Positions 8,596 through 19,793 of a stretch of 64,000 bases of DNA are shown in pieces. The stretch is from NCBI RefSeq assembly GCF_023650515.1, contig NZ_CP096016.1, positions 4,762,300 to 4,826,299 of the forward strand, given 5' to 3'. Both the position numbers and the translations under genes were made by a program. Numbering within the stretch: the stretch's first letter is position 1; each line of letters starts with the position of its first letter. The stretch is from Alkalimarinus coralli (GTDB taxonomy: Bacteria; Pseudomonadota; Gammaproteobacteria; Pseudomonadales; Oleiphilaceae). The notes under the pieces are model-generated. The model saw nothing but the letters and a program-made list of their open reading frames with translations, was not told the DNA's origin and did no database searches.

Positions 8596-8620
8596 TATCG
8601 GGCTGGTAGTATCGGGCTGG
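8565..8620 (+). repeat. Tandem 14-bp duplication with inverted copy at a gene end
   Basis: TAGTATCGGGCTGG occurs twice head to tail at 8593-8606 and 8607-8620, the first copy including the stop codon of the DUF3592-like gene. CCAGCCCGA at 8565-8573, inside that gene, is the reverse complement of TCGGGCTGG in each copy, so either copy can close a hairpin. It may act as a weak terminator or be a replication-slippage duplication. Confidence 0.55.
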
Positions 8621-8786
8621 GCCAATTCTGTTTGTTAGCCGCTGAGCATTATTGGCCGCAATAGTGATTTATTTTTTCCTATCACGTATGCTTCGGATAA
8701 CCTTCGATAAAGGCTTGCTTGCCGCATATCAATGATGGCTTGTTCGCTCGTTTGCTATGCTCACATATTATCCTCTCACATAGTGA

Positions 8787-9824
<1,038 letters not shown>

Positions 9825-9896
9825 AGTATGCGCTGTATCTGTTAGCTAGAATCATTAAGCTAGAACAAGCACTCTCTGGAAAGGACTTGAACGGAC

Positions 9897-12044
9897 ATGA
9901 CTGACGCTAAAGCGAATAAAAAATCTGATAATAGTAAGCAGATGCCTGCGATTGTTAATGCAGCAGATGCATCAGCAGAAATAGATCTAAACTCGCATGA
10001 TTATTATATTAATAGGGAGCTCAGTCATCTCCAGTTTAACTATCGAGTGCTAAAACAGGCGATTGATAACAACCACCCCCTACTCAACAGGATGATGTTC
10101 TGCTGCATCTTCAGCAGCAACATGGATGAGTTTTTTGAAATCCGAGTGGCGGGCCTTAAGCATCAAATTAAGTATGGAAGGGAAACCGTTGGCCCTGATG
10201 GATTAACGCCAGAGCAGATACTAACTGAAATAGATACGATTGCTCATGAGGTGGTTGAAGAGCAGTACCGAATACTGAATGAAGTGCTAATTCCAGAACT
10301 TCAAGAGCAAAACATTCGCTTTTTGCGCCGTAGCGAGTGGAATGACCGACAAGCTGAGTGGGTGGCAAATTACTTTGAAGCCGAGATTCTGCCTGTTATC
10401 AACCCTATCGGGCTTGACCCTTCGCACCCCTTTCCTCGTTTGGTTAACAAGAGTCTGAACTTTATTGTGCAACTTGATGGCCAAGATGCCTTTGGGCGGG
10501 AAACCGGGATGGCGATAGTGCCCGCGCCGCGCTCGTTGCCGCGCCTGGTGCGATTCCCCGATGATGTGTGTGATGGTGGGGACAACCTGGTGTTTTTGTC
10601 TTCGATGATTCACGAGCATGCCGATAAGCTGTTTCCAGGAATGGATGTTAAAGGCTGTTACCAGTTTCGTCTTACACGAAATGCCGACTTGGTTTTAGCT
10701 CATGACGATATGGAAGACTTGGCTTCTGCCCTTCGAGGTGAGTTGCTGAGCCGCCGGTTTGGTGATGCGGTACGGCTAGAGGTTGCAGATAACTGCCCTC
10801 AAGAGCTGGTGCAGTTTTTGTTGGATGAGTTTGGGTTGTCGGAGCGAGAGCTATACCGGGTTCGCGGCCCGGTAAACCTTATACGGATGATGAATCTAGA
10901 GAAGTTGATCAGCCGCAATGACCTGTCATACCCTCGTTTTACACCGGGGCTTCCGAAACCTCTTAACAGCAAACAGGATATTTTCGCTGCCATCCGCCAA
11001 AAAGATATTCTATTGTTACACCCTTATCAGAGTTTTACTCCGGTGGTTGATTTGCTGCGACAGTCAGCCAAAGACCCTAGCGTGGTGGCGATTAAGCAGA
11101 CGCTGTATAGAACCGGAGCTGAGTCAGAGATTGTTGCGGCGCTTGTTGATGCAGCCCGTCGTGGCAAGGAAGTAACTGCGGTGATTGAGTTACGCGCACG
11201 CTTCGATGAAGCAGAAAACCTGGAGCTTGCCAGCCGACTGCAAGAGGCCGGTGTTGTCGTGGTTTATGGTGTGGTTGGCTATAAGACTCATGCGAAGATG
11301 ATCTTAATCGTACGGCGAGAAGAAGGTGGTTTTAAGCGTTATGTTCATCTGGGCACCGGGAACTACCACGCTGGAAATGCGAGGCTTTATACCGACTATA
11401 GTTTTATGAGTGCTGATGAAGCGCTGGTTAAAGATGTGCATAAGATTTTCCAGCAGTTAACCGGAATGGGTAAAGCGCTAAAAATAAAGAAGCTTTTCCA
11501 TGCTCCCTTTACTCTGCACAGCAAGATGATTGAGTTAATTGAGCGAGAAGCGCAGCATGCTGCAGAAGGGAAAAGTGCCTACATCCTTATAAAAATTAAT
11601 TCGTTGACCGACCCGAAAGTGATGAAGGCGCTTTTTAAGGCTTCTCAGGCGGGAGTAAAGATTGATTTGATCGTTCGTGGAACCTGCTGCTTGCGGCCAG
11701 GAATTCCTGGTGTTTCAGAAAACATCACGGTTCGCTCGGTGATTGGGCGTTTTCTAGAGCATACACGGGTTCATTACTTTGAAAATAACGGTCGACCCGT
11801 TGTGTATGGCTCCAGTGCTGACTGGATGGTAAGAAACCTGGTGCACCGTGTGGAAACCTGCTTTCCGGTAGAAGACAAAAAGCTGGCGGAGCGAGTTAAG
11901 GAAGAGTTGGGCTACTACCTTCAGGATAATTGCCTCAGCTGGCTATTGCAGGCTGATGGGGAATATATCTTGAACCATCCGGCTGAAGGGGAAGAGCGCT
12001 TTAGCGTGCAACAAAAATTACTAGAAACGCTTTCTGCGGTTTAA
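9897..12044 (+). CDS. ppk1: Polyphosphate kinase 1
   Basis: Reversibly makes inorganic polyphosphate from ATP. The 715 residues cover the four PPK1 domains: N-terminal (INRELSHLQFNYRVLKQA from ~38), head domain, and two phospholipase-D-like C domains. The autophosphorylated histidine is expected in YVHLGTGNYH (His484), followed by ARLYTDYSF. Further PPK1 marks are AIKQTLYRTG and YGSSADWMVRNL. It follows hemB by 72 bp, an order I recall also from Pseudomonas. No pho-box could be recognised upstream. Confidence 0.97.
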   Translation: MTDAKANKKSDNSKQMPAIVNAADASAEIDLNSHDYYINRELSHLQFNYRVLKQAIDNNHPLLNRMMFCCIFSSNMDEFFEIRVAGLKHQIKYGRETVGPDGLTPEQILTEIDTIAHEVVEEQYRILNEVLIPELQEQNIRFLRRSEWNDRQAEWVANYFEAEILPVINPIGLDPSHPFPRLVNKSLNFIVQLDGQDAFGRETGMAIVPAPRSLPRLVRFPDDVCDGGDNLVFLSSMIHEHADKLFPGMDVKGCYQFRLTRNADLVLAHDDMEDLASALRGELLSRRFGDAVRLEVADNCPQELVQFLLDEFGLSERELYRVRGPVNLIRMMNLEKLISRNDLSYPRFTPGLPKPLNSKQDIFAAIRQKDILLLHPYQSFTPVVDLLRQSAKDPSVVAIKQTLYRTGAESEIVAALVDAARRGKEVTAVIELRARFDEAENLELASRLQEAGVVVVYGVVGYKTHAKMILIVRREEGGFKRYVHLGTGNYHAGNARLYTDYSFMSADEALVKDVHKIFQQLTGMGKALKIKKLFHAPFTLHSKMIELIEREAQHAAEGKSAYILIKINSLTDPKVMKALFKASQAGVKIDLIVRGTCCLRPGIPGVSENITVRSVIGRFLEHTRVHYFENNGRPVVYGSSADWMVRNLVHRVETCFPVEDKKLAERVKEELGYYLQDNCLSWLLQADGEYILNHPAEGEERFSVQQKLLETLSAV

Positions 12045-12098
12045 TATAGTAGCGCTTCAATATTCGCCATAACCCTGTTAACTAGGGACGGAAATACT

Positions 12099-13163
12099 AT
12101 GCAGGATCACACAGGGTTCTCAGGCGCATCGCGCACAATCATCATATTAGCGGCTTTTGTCATTGTCGTGGCAGGGATAAAAACCGCTGAATCCTTGATG
12201 GTCACGTTTTTACTCTCAGGCTTTTTTGCCATTATCTGTGCCCCCCCCTTTATGTTTATGCTACGCAAGGGCGTGCCAGACTGGATATCGTTGTTTATTG
12301 TTGTTGTTGGCATTACAGCGATGCAGTTTCTATTTATTACCATTATTGCATCCTCTGTTTCAGACTTCTCAAGAGAGCTTCCTTTGTATCAGGAACGGCT
12401 GCATCAATTGTTTATTAATTTCACCGGGACACTGGAAGGGTGGGGGGTCGATGTGCCAGAGAGCGTCATAAAGCAACATTTTGACCCCGGTGTTATTCTG
12501 AAAATTGCTGCAAATACGCTGGGAAGTCTCGGTGGTGTGCTGTCTAATTCCTTTATGATCATCCTTACAGTTATTTTCATGCTGTTTGAAGGCTCCAGTT
12601 TGCCGAATAAATTGCATGCCGCTTTTGGTGAGGACAGCATGCATATGGCGCATATCTCTCGCTTTCTTAATGATGTAAAAAGCTATATGACGATTAAATC
12701 AATCATTAGCTTGATGACAGGGCTCGTTATTTACATATGGCTGTTGGTGGTTGGCGTCGATTATGCCTTGCTATGGGGCGTTGTGGCCTTTCTGTTCAAC
12801 TTCGTGCCGAATATTGGCTCAATTATTGCGGCTGTTCCCGCTGTGCTGCTTGCATTAATCCAGCTGGGGCCTCTCTCCGCAGCGCTAGCAGGCGCAGGGT
12901 TTTTATTTGCAAATATAATTATGGGGAATGTTATCGAACCTCGTTATATGGGCAAAGGGCTCGGTCTATCAACGCTTATTGTATTTTTGTCTCTGGTATT
13001 CTGGGGGTGGATAATGGGGCCTGTTGGGATGCTGCTGTCAGTGCCTTTAACGATGTTGATGAAAATTGCATTTGAAAGCAGTGAAGAGACAAAGTGGCTG
13101 GCAATTATTATGGGGCCTGATATCAAAGACTCTGAAATCAAACAGCACTATGAACCTAAATAG
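12099..13163 (+). CDS. AI-2E family transporter (permease)
   Basis: A 354-residue inner-membrane protein of the AI-2E/PerM/YdiK family, with paired hydrophobic hairpins at the N-terminus, a soluble stretch (~80-135), and a C-terminal block including LWGVVAFLFNFVPNIGSIIAAVPAVLLAL and GNVIEPRYMGKGLGLSTLIVFLSLVFWGWIMG, split here only for naming. Members export or exchange small solutes; the AI-2 role of TqsA should not be assumed. It starts 54 bp after ppk and ends 24 bp before the small secreted protein gene, so the three may form one transcript. Confidence 0.88.
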   Translation: MQDHTGFSGASRTIIILAAFVIVVAGIKTAESLMVTFLLSGFFAIICAPPFMFMLRKGVPDWISLFIVVVGITAMQFLFITIIASSVSDFSRELPLYQERLHQLFINFTGTLEGWGVDVPESVIKQHFDPGVILKIAANTLGSLGGVLSNSFMIILTVIFMLFEGSSLPNKLHAAFGEDSMHMAHISRFLNDVKSYMTIKSIISLMTGLVIYIWLLVVGVDYALLWGVVAFLFNFVPNIGSIIAAVPAVLLALIQLGPLSAALAGAGFLFANIIMGNVIEPRYMGKGLGLSTLIVFLSLVFWGWIMGPVGMLLSVPLTMLMKIAFESSEETKWLAIIMGPDIKDSEIKQHYEPK

Positions 13164-13187
13164 CACGTTTATTGGGAGGGAAGAGCA

Positions 13188-13544
13188 ATGCGATTCAAAT
13201 TGGTGAGAAAAGAAACAGCGCGGAGTCGAGCAGGCCATCTACTCATTACACTGGTTGCTATGCTGAGCGTCGCGCCAGGTGTTTTTGCGACGCCCGTATA
13301 TATTAATGAGCACTTTAATGGTTTGGATGTTTCTGCCGAGTCGAGCCTGGTAGGCCAGCAAGCCATGGCGTTTGTTGAGAATGGTGAAGCGCAGGCAATT
13401 CAATGCACTGTGACATTTAGGAATGGGCCAGAACTGCCTGTAAAAAGGCGAGAAACAATTAAGCCGGGAGTGAAAAAGGTTTTTGAAGCAGCGATGAAAC
13501 GTACAATTGTTAAGCTAACAATTGATGTTGAATGCAATAAATAA
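13188..13544 (+). CDS. Small secreted conserved protein of unknown function
   Basis: 118 residues: a signal peptide (hydrophobic LLITLVAMLSVAPGVFA after a basic start, cleavage near ATPVY) and a mature ~80-residue domain ending in IDVECNK. Two cysteines, in QCTVTFRNGPELP and VECNK, may form a disulfide. The pattern of an N-terminal VYINEHFNG, a central CTVTFRNGPE and a C-terminal TIVKLTIDVEC resembles short periplasmic proteins common in Pseudomonas that carry uninformative or wrong names in databases; this is from memory. AGGGAGG lies before the ATG. No function can be assigned. Confidence 0.7.
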   Translation: MRFKLVRKETARSRAGHLLITLVAMLSVAPGVFATPVYINEHFNGLDVSAESSLVGQQAMAFVENGEAQAIQCTVTFRNGPELPVKRRETIKPGVKKVFEAAMKRTIVKLTIDVECNK

Positions 13545-13651
13545 GTAAGCGGTTACTTACCTTTAAACAACAAGGATAAATGCCTTAGCTGTATTTATGG
13601 CGTGTCAGGTTACGTATACTTGAGCGCACGATTAAACGATGGAGTATATAG

Positions 13652-14947
13652 ATGAATAAATTGGTTGGTGTTGGGCTTGCGGGTCTGGGAGTGGTTGCGT
13701 TAGGTGGGCCATATGTGAGTGGTACTCAGGCTGAGAGTCAGTATCATCAAGCAATCCAGGCGCTTAACAATCAGGCGGGTGTTACGGTTATCAGTGAAGA
13801 GTATGATAGAGGATACTTTGCTGCTGACTCCATTACCCTGATACAGCTTGATCGAACTGAGTTTGATGAGGAGCTACCTAAGGAAATCCGTTTCAAAACT
13901 CACTATTCCCATGGTGTATATTCAGTTAATGCGGTCTCTCATCTAATTTTTGACGAAGAAACTACCGCAGAACTTGAAAAATTATTAGGTGATAAGCCCC
14001 CGGTTGAAGTCATTACAACTGTCAATTTATTTGGTGATGCCTCAGTGGTCGCCAAGACGCCTGAAGTGGATTATAGCGACGACGAAAGCGGTGATAAGGT
14101 TTCTATTTCAGCACTTGAAATGATCGTAGACATTCCATCCAGCCTCGAACAGGTAACGGCAAGTATTGATTGGCCAGGCATGAATCTGTCAGGAGAGAGC
14201 GGTGAAGAAATAAAAGTCGGCCAATTCTCAATGACGCAGACAGGGAGTCAGCTGACTGACTATCTCTGGGCAAGCGATATGACCATGACCTTGGATTCGA
14301 TTACAGGGCTGGAGAGTGGTCAGCGGTTTGATCTCAAAAAACTAGAGATGAGCTCTGTGACGGAGCAGTCTTCGGAAGGCCGGGTTGACTCTGGGTTTGA
14401 AATGTCTATTGATAGCGTTAAGTTAAATGAAGATGAATTTAAGAATCATAAACTGGTCTTTAGTTTGAAAAATCTGGCAATGATTGAGTTCGACGCATTA
14501 ATGGAGACATTCGACAAACTTGAAGAAACTTCACAGATTGGCGACCCTCAGCAACAGGCGATGGCGCAAATGGAGCAGTTTGCACGAGTGGGTCAGGATG
14601 TTACCGCGCTGCTTAACAAAGGCCTGGAGATTGATGTCTCTGAACTCTTTGTTAATACACCTAAAGGTGATGTGAAAGGCCTGCTTCATATTGAACAGCC
14701 AGAGTCAAAAGAAGTCAGTAATGCAGGTCCGGGGGCCCTGTTGAAGACAACTAAGGGGAACTTGTCGTTGTCTATTCCTGCTCAGTTATTAGAGCAAGGC
14801 GGACCTGAAATGCAGCAGCAGTTACAAGCATTGCTTAGTCAAAACCTCATTGTAAAAGATGGTGAGCGCTATAAAACCGAAGCAACGCTTGAGAATATGA
14901 TGATGAATATAAATGGTACTGAAATGCCCTTGCCCCCTCTAATGTAG
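13652..14947 (+). CDS. DUF945 (YdgA-like) family protein
   Basis: A 431-residue protein of the DUF945/YdgA family. It has a single N-terminal hydrophobic segment (residues ~3-22), then SQYHQAIQALNNQ and EEYDRGYFAADS, the typical family opening. The remainder is a long beta-rich, acidic body suited to the periplasm, anchored to the inner membrane. The molecular role of the family is unknown. It has its own 107-bp leader, which includes a short GTAAG/CTTAC inverted repeat near 13545. It is closed by a strong terminator at 14970-15009. Confidence 0.85.
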   Translation: MNKLVGVGLAGLGVVALGGPYVSGTQAESQYHQAIQALNNQAGVTVISEEYDRGYFAADSITLIQLDRTEFDEELPKEIRFKTHYSHGVYSVNAVSHLIFDEETTAELEKLLGDKPPVEVITTVNLFGDASVVAKTPEVDYSDDESGDKVSISALEMIVDIPSSLEQVTASIDWPGMNLSGESGEEIKVGQFSMTQTGSQLTDYLWASDMTMTLDSITGLESGQRFDLKKLEMSSVTEQSSEGRVDSGFEMSIDSVKLNEDEFKNHKLVFSLKNLAMIEFDALMETFDKLEETSQIGDPQQQAMAQMEQFARVGQDVTALLNKGLEIDVSELFVNTPKGDVKGLLHIEQPESKEVSNAGPGALLKTTKGNLSLSIPAQLLEQGGPEMQQQLQALLSQNLIVKDGERYKTEATLENMMMNINGTEMPLPPLM

Positions 14948-14969
14948 GCAATAGGTAGGAGCATAGAAC

Positions 14970-15009
14970 AAAAAAAAAGCGGAGTTTGTGTTAGCGACTC
15001 CGCTTTTTT
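14970..15009. terminator. Bidirectional intrinsic terminator
   Basis: AGCGGAGT (14978-14985) pairs perfectly with ACTCCGCT (14997-15004) across an 11-nt loop. A-run precedes and a T-run follows the stem, so it can stop transcripts from both strands. It sits between the convergent DUF945 gene (+) and the coiled-coil membrane protein gene (-). Confidence 0.9.
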
Positions 15010-15055
15010 ATAAGTTATTGCTTCTAATGGCTTTTATATGGCTTGGTTATGGCCG

Positions 15056-15604
15056 TTAAAAGTCCGGTTCCATCAAAACTTCACCCGTTTGCAACCGTTT
15101 TAGTTCCCGCTCTCTTTGTTGGCTCATTGAAATGGCCTTATTCATCTGTTCGGTATAGAGTTCCAGCCAGGTTCGTGACCCGGGCACCATATGGGCTAAA
15201 TCATACATCCCTGATTTCATTGACTTTATGTACTCTTGATAACTCTTTTCTTGCTGCAACAAAATACGCTGAAACGTGGGGGCACTACTATTGTTAAGTA
15301 GGCCTTTCAAATCCTCATAAGCTTCTTCCGTACTGTCAATAAGGTTTTGCTGTGCTGCGACTTGCTCTTTAAGTGCTGTTAGCTCCTGTTGAACTTTTAT
15401 AAATGCTTCTTGTTCTACCAATGAACTATCTTCGCCCATGCTGGAGATAATCATGGTGGTAAGCGTGACTGAAATCGCGACGATGAGCGTGAGCGCTAAT
15501 ATCAGCAGCACTACCTTGTTGGCAGTAACGCTTTTTTCTAGCATTGAAATCCGCTGCTCTTCCGATAGCTCTTCATGCTCGTCGGCTCTATCTTTTTCCA
15601 TCAT
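15056..15604 (-). CDS. Single-span coiled-coil membrane protein of unknown function
   Basis: 182 residues. A charged N-terminus is followed by one membrane segment (VVLLILALTLIVAISVTLTTMII, about 31-53) and a long polar, probably coiled-coil region (VQQELTALKEQVAAQQNLIDS). The C-terminal part contains a tryptophan/tyrosine-containing amphipathic stretch (SRTWLELYTEQMNKAIS). No known family is recognised. The topology suggests an inner-membrane protein with a periplasmic coiled coil. It is a lone minus-strand gene, convergent with the DUF945 gene and about 165 bp from ggt. Confidence 0.6.
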   Translation of the reverse strand: MMEKDRADEHEELSEEQRISMLEKSVTANKVVLLILALTLIVAISVTLTTMIISSMGEDSSLVEQEAFIKVQQELTALKEQVAAQQNLIDSTEEAYEDLKGLLNNSSAPTFQRILLQQEKSYQEYIKSMKSGMYDLAHMVPGSRTWLELYTEQMNKAISMSQQRERELKRLQTGEVLMEPDF

Positions 15605-15769
15605 CTAACTCTCGCTCCGGTTTTGATTCAGTCTACGTTAACTTTATTGTCTTGGTTACAGTGTAGACAAGAATAAAGGGTTTTAAAAATAAAGGGATAG
15701 GAGGTGTAGTTTGGGATGTTCTTAAGAAGTCAGGCTTACTGTTTAATTCAAAGAACAACGGCGCTTGAG

Positions 15770-17236
15770 TTAACGAACAATAGCCTGACCAATGCCTGCC
15801 GAATCAGAAATGGCTTTGATGATCCCTTTTGTTTTGTCTAAATAAATAACCTGCATGTCGCTATGATACTGTTCTTGTAACTGCGCGCTATCAGTCGCGC
15901 CTGACTTAATTTGGCCAGAGGGCCACTCTTCTACAGGTCTATTGTCTACGAAGTCCAAAATAGTTAACAACAGGCTGGCTGCGGTGTGTTTTCCGCTTGA
16001 TGTGCTAATAATAGCGAGTGAGCCTGGTGCTTCTATAAGGGTTGGCGTCATATATGACATCGGCCTTTCATTCAGCTCTGGTTTATTGCTGTTATTTGCC
16101 GATGTATTGGGGTTATCTGCAAAGCTAGCCATGCTATTGTTGAGAAGCACGCCGGTGGACGATGATATGAAGGCCGAACCAAAAGGCATGTTCACGGTTA
16201 GAGAGGCGGATACTCTATTTCCGCGCTTATCCAAGACCGAAATTTGAGGTGTAAATGCTTCACTCTGCCCTGCCTCGGGTATGATTTTCGAGCTGGTTTT
16301 AAGCTCAGTTTGGTTATTTGGCTGGCTAATAACGCGCATTAGCGCACTTTTTTGCTCCTCCTCTCCTAAGTCGCTACGATCAATGAGCTCAATAGCGCCC
16401 AGCTTTCTCTGTAATGATATGCCTTCGCTGGATGGCGGTGGAGCAGTGGTAACGGTAATGTCTTTGTATTGGAAAGAGAGAGGAGCGCGTTCAACGATGG
16501 AGTAATCTAACAGGTCCTGCAATGTCCAGACCCCGCCAGCTTGGCTAATGTCAGCAACCATATTTTTTGCGACCTCTCCTGAGTAGAAACCTTTGTGACC
16601 TTTTCTACCTAGCTGGGTTAGGGTCTGAGCCAGCTCGGGCTGCTTAATGACATCGCCTCTGCTTGGTGCTCCACCGTTGAATAAGAGTGGAGATGATGGT
16701 TGTTGCTTGAGCGCACTCAAACGCTTTGACGCAGCGTCTCGATAGCGTTTGTCTGCTCGGAAGCCCCGCTCTGCAACCCGTATCGCATCGGAAAGATTGG
16801 CCGCCAAGGGGCGAAGGCCATACTCATTGGAAATGTGTGCCAGTGCAGCCGGTTGTCCCGGGATTGCAGCGGATAAAAGGGAGGTGTTTTTGTTGGGTGG
16901 GTGATTAAAATTCTGGGCCGGTATGAAGTGGCTTGGAGAACGCTCTCTCGCATCAACAAATGTAGTGTTACCGTTTTTGTCCTGTAAGAGCCAAAAACTG
17001 CCTCCTCCGAGTCCTGCGCCGTAGGGGGTAACAACTGAAAGTACTGCCGCTGCGGCTACGGCCGCATCAAACGCATTTCCTCCTTGGTCAAGTGCTCGGA
17101 AGCCTGCCTGTGTTGCGAGGGGGTGAGATGTTGCAATGGCGGCTTTGCCGAAGGTGGGTTGGTTGCTTGCACAACCAACCATTAGCAGGGATGTAACAAG
17201 GGTGGTTATTGTTAGTAATAATCTAGCCTTCATCAT
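15770..17236 (-). CDS. ggt: Gamma-glutamyltransferase-like lipoprotein
   Basis: A 488-residue N-terminal-nucleophile hydrolase of the gamma-glutamyltranspeptidase family, which cleaves glutathione-type gamma-glutamyl bonds outside the cytoplasm. A lipobox-like LMVGC puts the lipidated cysteine at residue 22. The large-subunit region keeps GLGGGSFWLLQD and DARERSP, the latter matching the substrate-binding arginine motif. The processing threonine is probably Thr329 in AFTPQISVLDKRG. Two departures are visible: the residue after Thr329 is proline where E. coli has threonine, and the GSPGGS oxyanion segment reads STSSGKH. It is also shorter than the ~550-580 usual length. Activity is therefore uncertain. 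The next genes upstream on the same strand are ferredoxin and coaD. Confidence 0.8.
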   Translation of the reverse strand: MMKARLLLTITTLVTSLLMVGCASNQPTFGKAAIATSHPLATQAGFRALDQGGNAFDAAVAAAAVLSVVTPYGAGLGGGSFWLLQDKNGNTTFVDARERSPSHFIPAQNFNHPPNKNTSLLSAAIPGQPAALAHISNEYGLRPLAANLSDAIRVAERGFRADKRYRDAASKRLSALKQQPSSPLLFNGGAPSRGDVIKQPELAQTLTQLGRKGHKGFYSGEVAKNMVADISQAGGVWTLQDLLDYSIVERAPLSFQYKDITVTTAPPPSSEGISLQRKLGAIELIDRSDLGEEEQKSALMRVISQPNNQTELKTSSKIIPEAGQSEAFTPQISVLDKRGNRVSASLTVNMPFGSAFISSSTGVLLNNSMASFADNPNTSANNSNKPELNERPMSYMTPTLIEAPGSLAIISTSSGKHTAASLLLTILDFVDNRPVEEWPSGQIKSGATDSAQLQEQYHSDMQVIYLDKTKGIIKAISDSAGIGQAIVR

Positions 17237-17274
17237 TCCAATCCCTGGCTGACAGCATTATTGGTCGTTCAATG

Positions 17275-17571
<297 letters not shown>

Positions 17572-17605
17572 TTAATAGTATATAGAAAGCGCAAAAATAA
17601 TTTAA

Positions 17606-18103
<498 letters not shown>

Positions 18104-18170
18104 TTATTCCGAAATTGGGCGGAATCTTAACCAAATTAAGGCGGCAGTACAAATTCTAAGGGTAAAATAT

Positions 18171-18197
18171 AAACGGCTGTCACGATGACAGCCGTTT
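18171..18197 (-). terminator. 12-bp perfect hairpin after the aldehyde dehydrogenase gene
   Basis: AAACGGCTGTCA (18171-18182) and TGACAGCCGTTT (18186-18197) form a perfect stem with a 3-nt loop, 53 bp beyond the minus-strand stop. On the minus strand the stem ends in TTT and is followed by ATATTTTA, a moderate U-rich tail. It probably ends the aldehyde dehydrogenase transcript. Confidence 0.7.
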
Positions 18198-18249
18198 AAG
18201 GAGGGGGTTGTTGGTTCTTTGGTTAGCCGAACAGTCAGCAAACCAGTAG

Positions 18250-19695
18250 TTAGCGAATGAACAGCGAGTAGACTGCCTTGTGAAGAACAGAACCGTGTGG
18301 AGGGTGTATCACCTTTCCGCTATTGATGCGCTGCTTGGCAAACACACCCTTCGCGTTTGAGAAGGTGCGGAAGCCCTCTTCCCCATGGTAATGGCCCATT
18401 CCAGATGTTCCTACGCCACCAAATGGCATGTCATCTTGGGCGACATGCATTAAGGTGTCGTTAATACAAACGCCGCCAGAGTGGGTATGATCAAGTACGT
18501 GCTGCTGGGCATTTTTGTCATAACCAAAGTAATAAAGTGCTAACGGGTGAGGACGCTCATTGATGAAACCTATCGCCTCATCGATTTGGTTATACGAAAT
18601 AATTGGTAAAATGGGGCCGAATATCTCTTCTTGCATCACCAGCATCTTGTCATTTGCATTTAATACCAGGTGAATGGGGAGTTTTCGGGTGCCTTGCTTA
18701 AAGTCTTCATTAGCCGGGTTGACTTCAATAATCGTCGCCCCTTTGCTTACGGCGTCATCAAGGTAGTGTTTCAGGCGCTCGCGCTGGCGCTCATCGATAA
18801 TACTGGTGAAATCATTGTTTTCTTTCAGCGTTGGATACATCGCCTCGAAACGGCTCTTAAATGACTCAACAAACTGCTCAATGCGATCAGAAGGGCAGAG
18901 TACGTAGTCTGGTGCAACACATGTTTGCCCCACGTTGAACGACTTACCAAATGCAATACGCTCTGCTGCATCGTTCATCGGTACATCCGCTGATATAATG
19001 GCAGGAGATTTTCCACCCAGCTCAAGTGTTACGGGGGTCAGGTTTTCTGCTGCGGCTCTCATTACATGTCGCCCAACAGCGGTTGAGCCGGTGAATAACA
19101 AGTGTCCCCACGGCTTTTTTGAGAACTCAACAGCAACATCCGCGTCGCCTGTCGTTACGCTGACGAGGTTTTCAGGAAATATACCTTCGATCACTTCTTT
19201 GAACAACTGTGAGGTCTCAGGGGTGTACTCTGACATTTTAATCATTACCCGGTTGCCTGCAGCCAGGGCGCCAGTAAGAGGTCCAACTGCTAAAAACAAT
19301 GGATAGTTCCATGGCACGATCACGCCTACCACACCCAGAGGTTGGTAGTGCACTTTGTTGGTTGCTGGCTGAAAGAGCAGGCTAACGTGTCGCTTTGATG
19401 GTTTCATCCATTTTGAAAGGTTTTTAAGCGCATAGTTGATGCCTTGAATTGCTGGCATCATTTCTGCCAACAGCGTCTCATCTTCCGAGCGGCTGCTGAA
19501 GTCTTTATTAATTGCTGCAATGAAGCGATCCTGATTTTTTAACAGAACGCTTTTCAATGTTTTTAGATGATCCTTACGTTGCTCCAGTGTCGGCATCGGG
19601 TTTTTTCGAAATGCATTTTGCTGATCATCAAACACTCTATTCAAATGCTGTATGTGTTTTTTGCTTTCAGTAAGTTGAACAACGTTAGTGACCAT
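18250..19695 (-). CDS. Coniferyl-type aldehyde dehydrogenase
   Basis: A 481-residue NAD(P)-dependent aldehyde dehydrogenase, oxidising an aldehyde to the acid. The catalytic cysteine is in FNVGQTCVAPDY, the general-base glutamate in LELGGKSP, and the cofactor fold in FTGSTAVGRHVM. The C-terminal part (MHVAQDDMPFGGVGTSGMGHYHG) and the extension after it place it with class 3-like, coniferyl aldehyde dehydrogenases acting on hydrophobic or aromatic aldehydes. It is divergent from a TetR gene, with an 18-bp palindrome 80-98 bp before its start. That suggests repression relieved by the aldehyde or a fatty metabolite. The precise substrate is not readable. Confidence 0.88.
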   Translation of the reverse strand: MVTNVVQLTESKKHIQHLNRVFDDQQNAFRKNPMPTLEQRKDHLKTLKSVLLKNQDRFIAAINKDFSSRSEDETLLAEMMPAIQGINYALKNLSKWMKPSKRHVSLLFQPATNKVHYQPLGVVGVIVPWNYPLFLAVGPLTGALAAGNRVMIKMSEYTPETSQLFKEVIEGIFPENLVSVTTGDADVAVEFSKKPWGHLLFTGSTAVGRHVMRAAAENLTPVTLELGGKSPAIISADVPMNDAAERIAFGKSFNVGQTCVAPDYVLCPSDRIEQFVESFKSRFEAMYPTLKENNDFTSIIDERQRERLKHYLDDAVSKGATIIEVNPANEDFKQGTRKLPIHLVLNANDKMLVMQEEIFGPILPIISYNQIDEAIGFINERPHPLALYYFGYDKNAQQHVLDHTHSGGVCINDTLMHVAQDDMPFGGVGTSGMGHYHGEEGFRTFSNAKGVFAKQRINSGKVIHPPHGSVLHKAVYSLFIR

Positions 19696-19775
19696 TATGA
19701 GCCTCCAAATTCCAGATGCTGACTGGGTGCGATTTCAAACCATTTTGCCGGTTTGGGTAGTTTGTATTTATATTA

Positions 19776-19793
19776 TTAGAGCATATACTCTAA
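19776..19793. promoter_or_regulatory. Operator-like palindrome between aldehyde dehydrogenase and tetR
   Basis: TTAGAGCATATACTCTAA is an 18-bp palindrome with only one mismatched base pair (C/A across the centre). It lies just upstream of the aldehyde dehydrogenase start and in the shared region with the divergent TetR gene, the expected position for a TetR-family operator. Binding is inferred. Confidence 0.6.
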
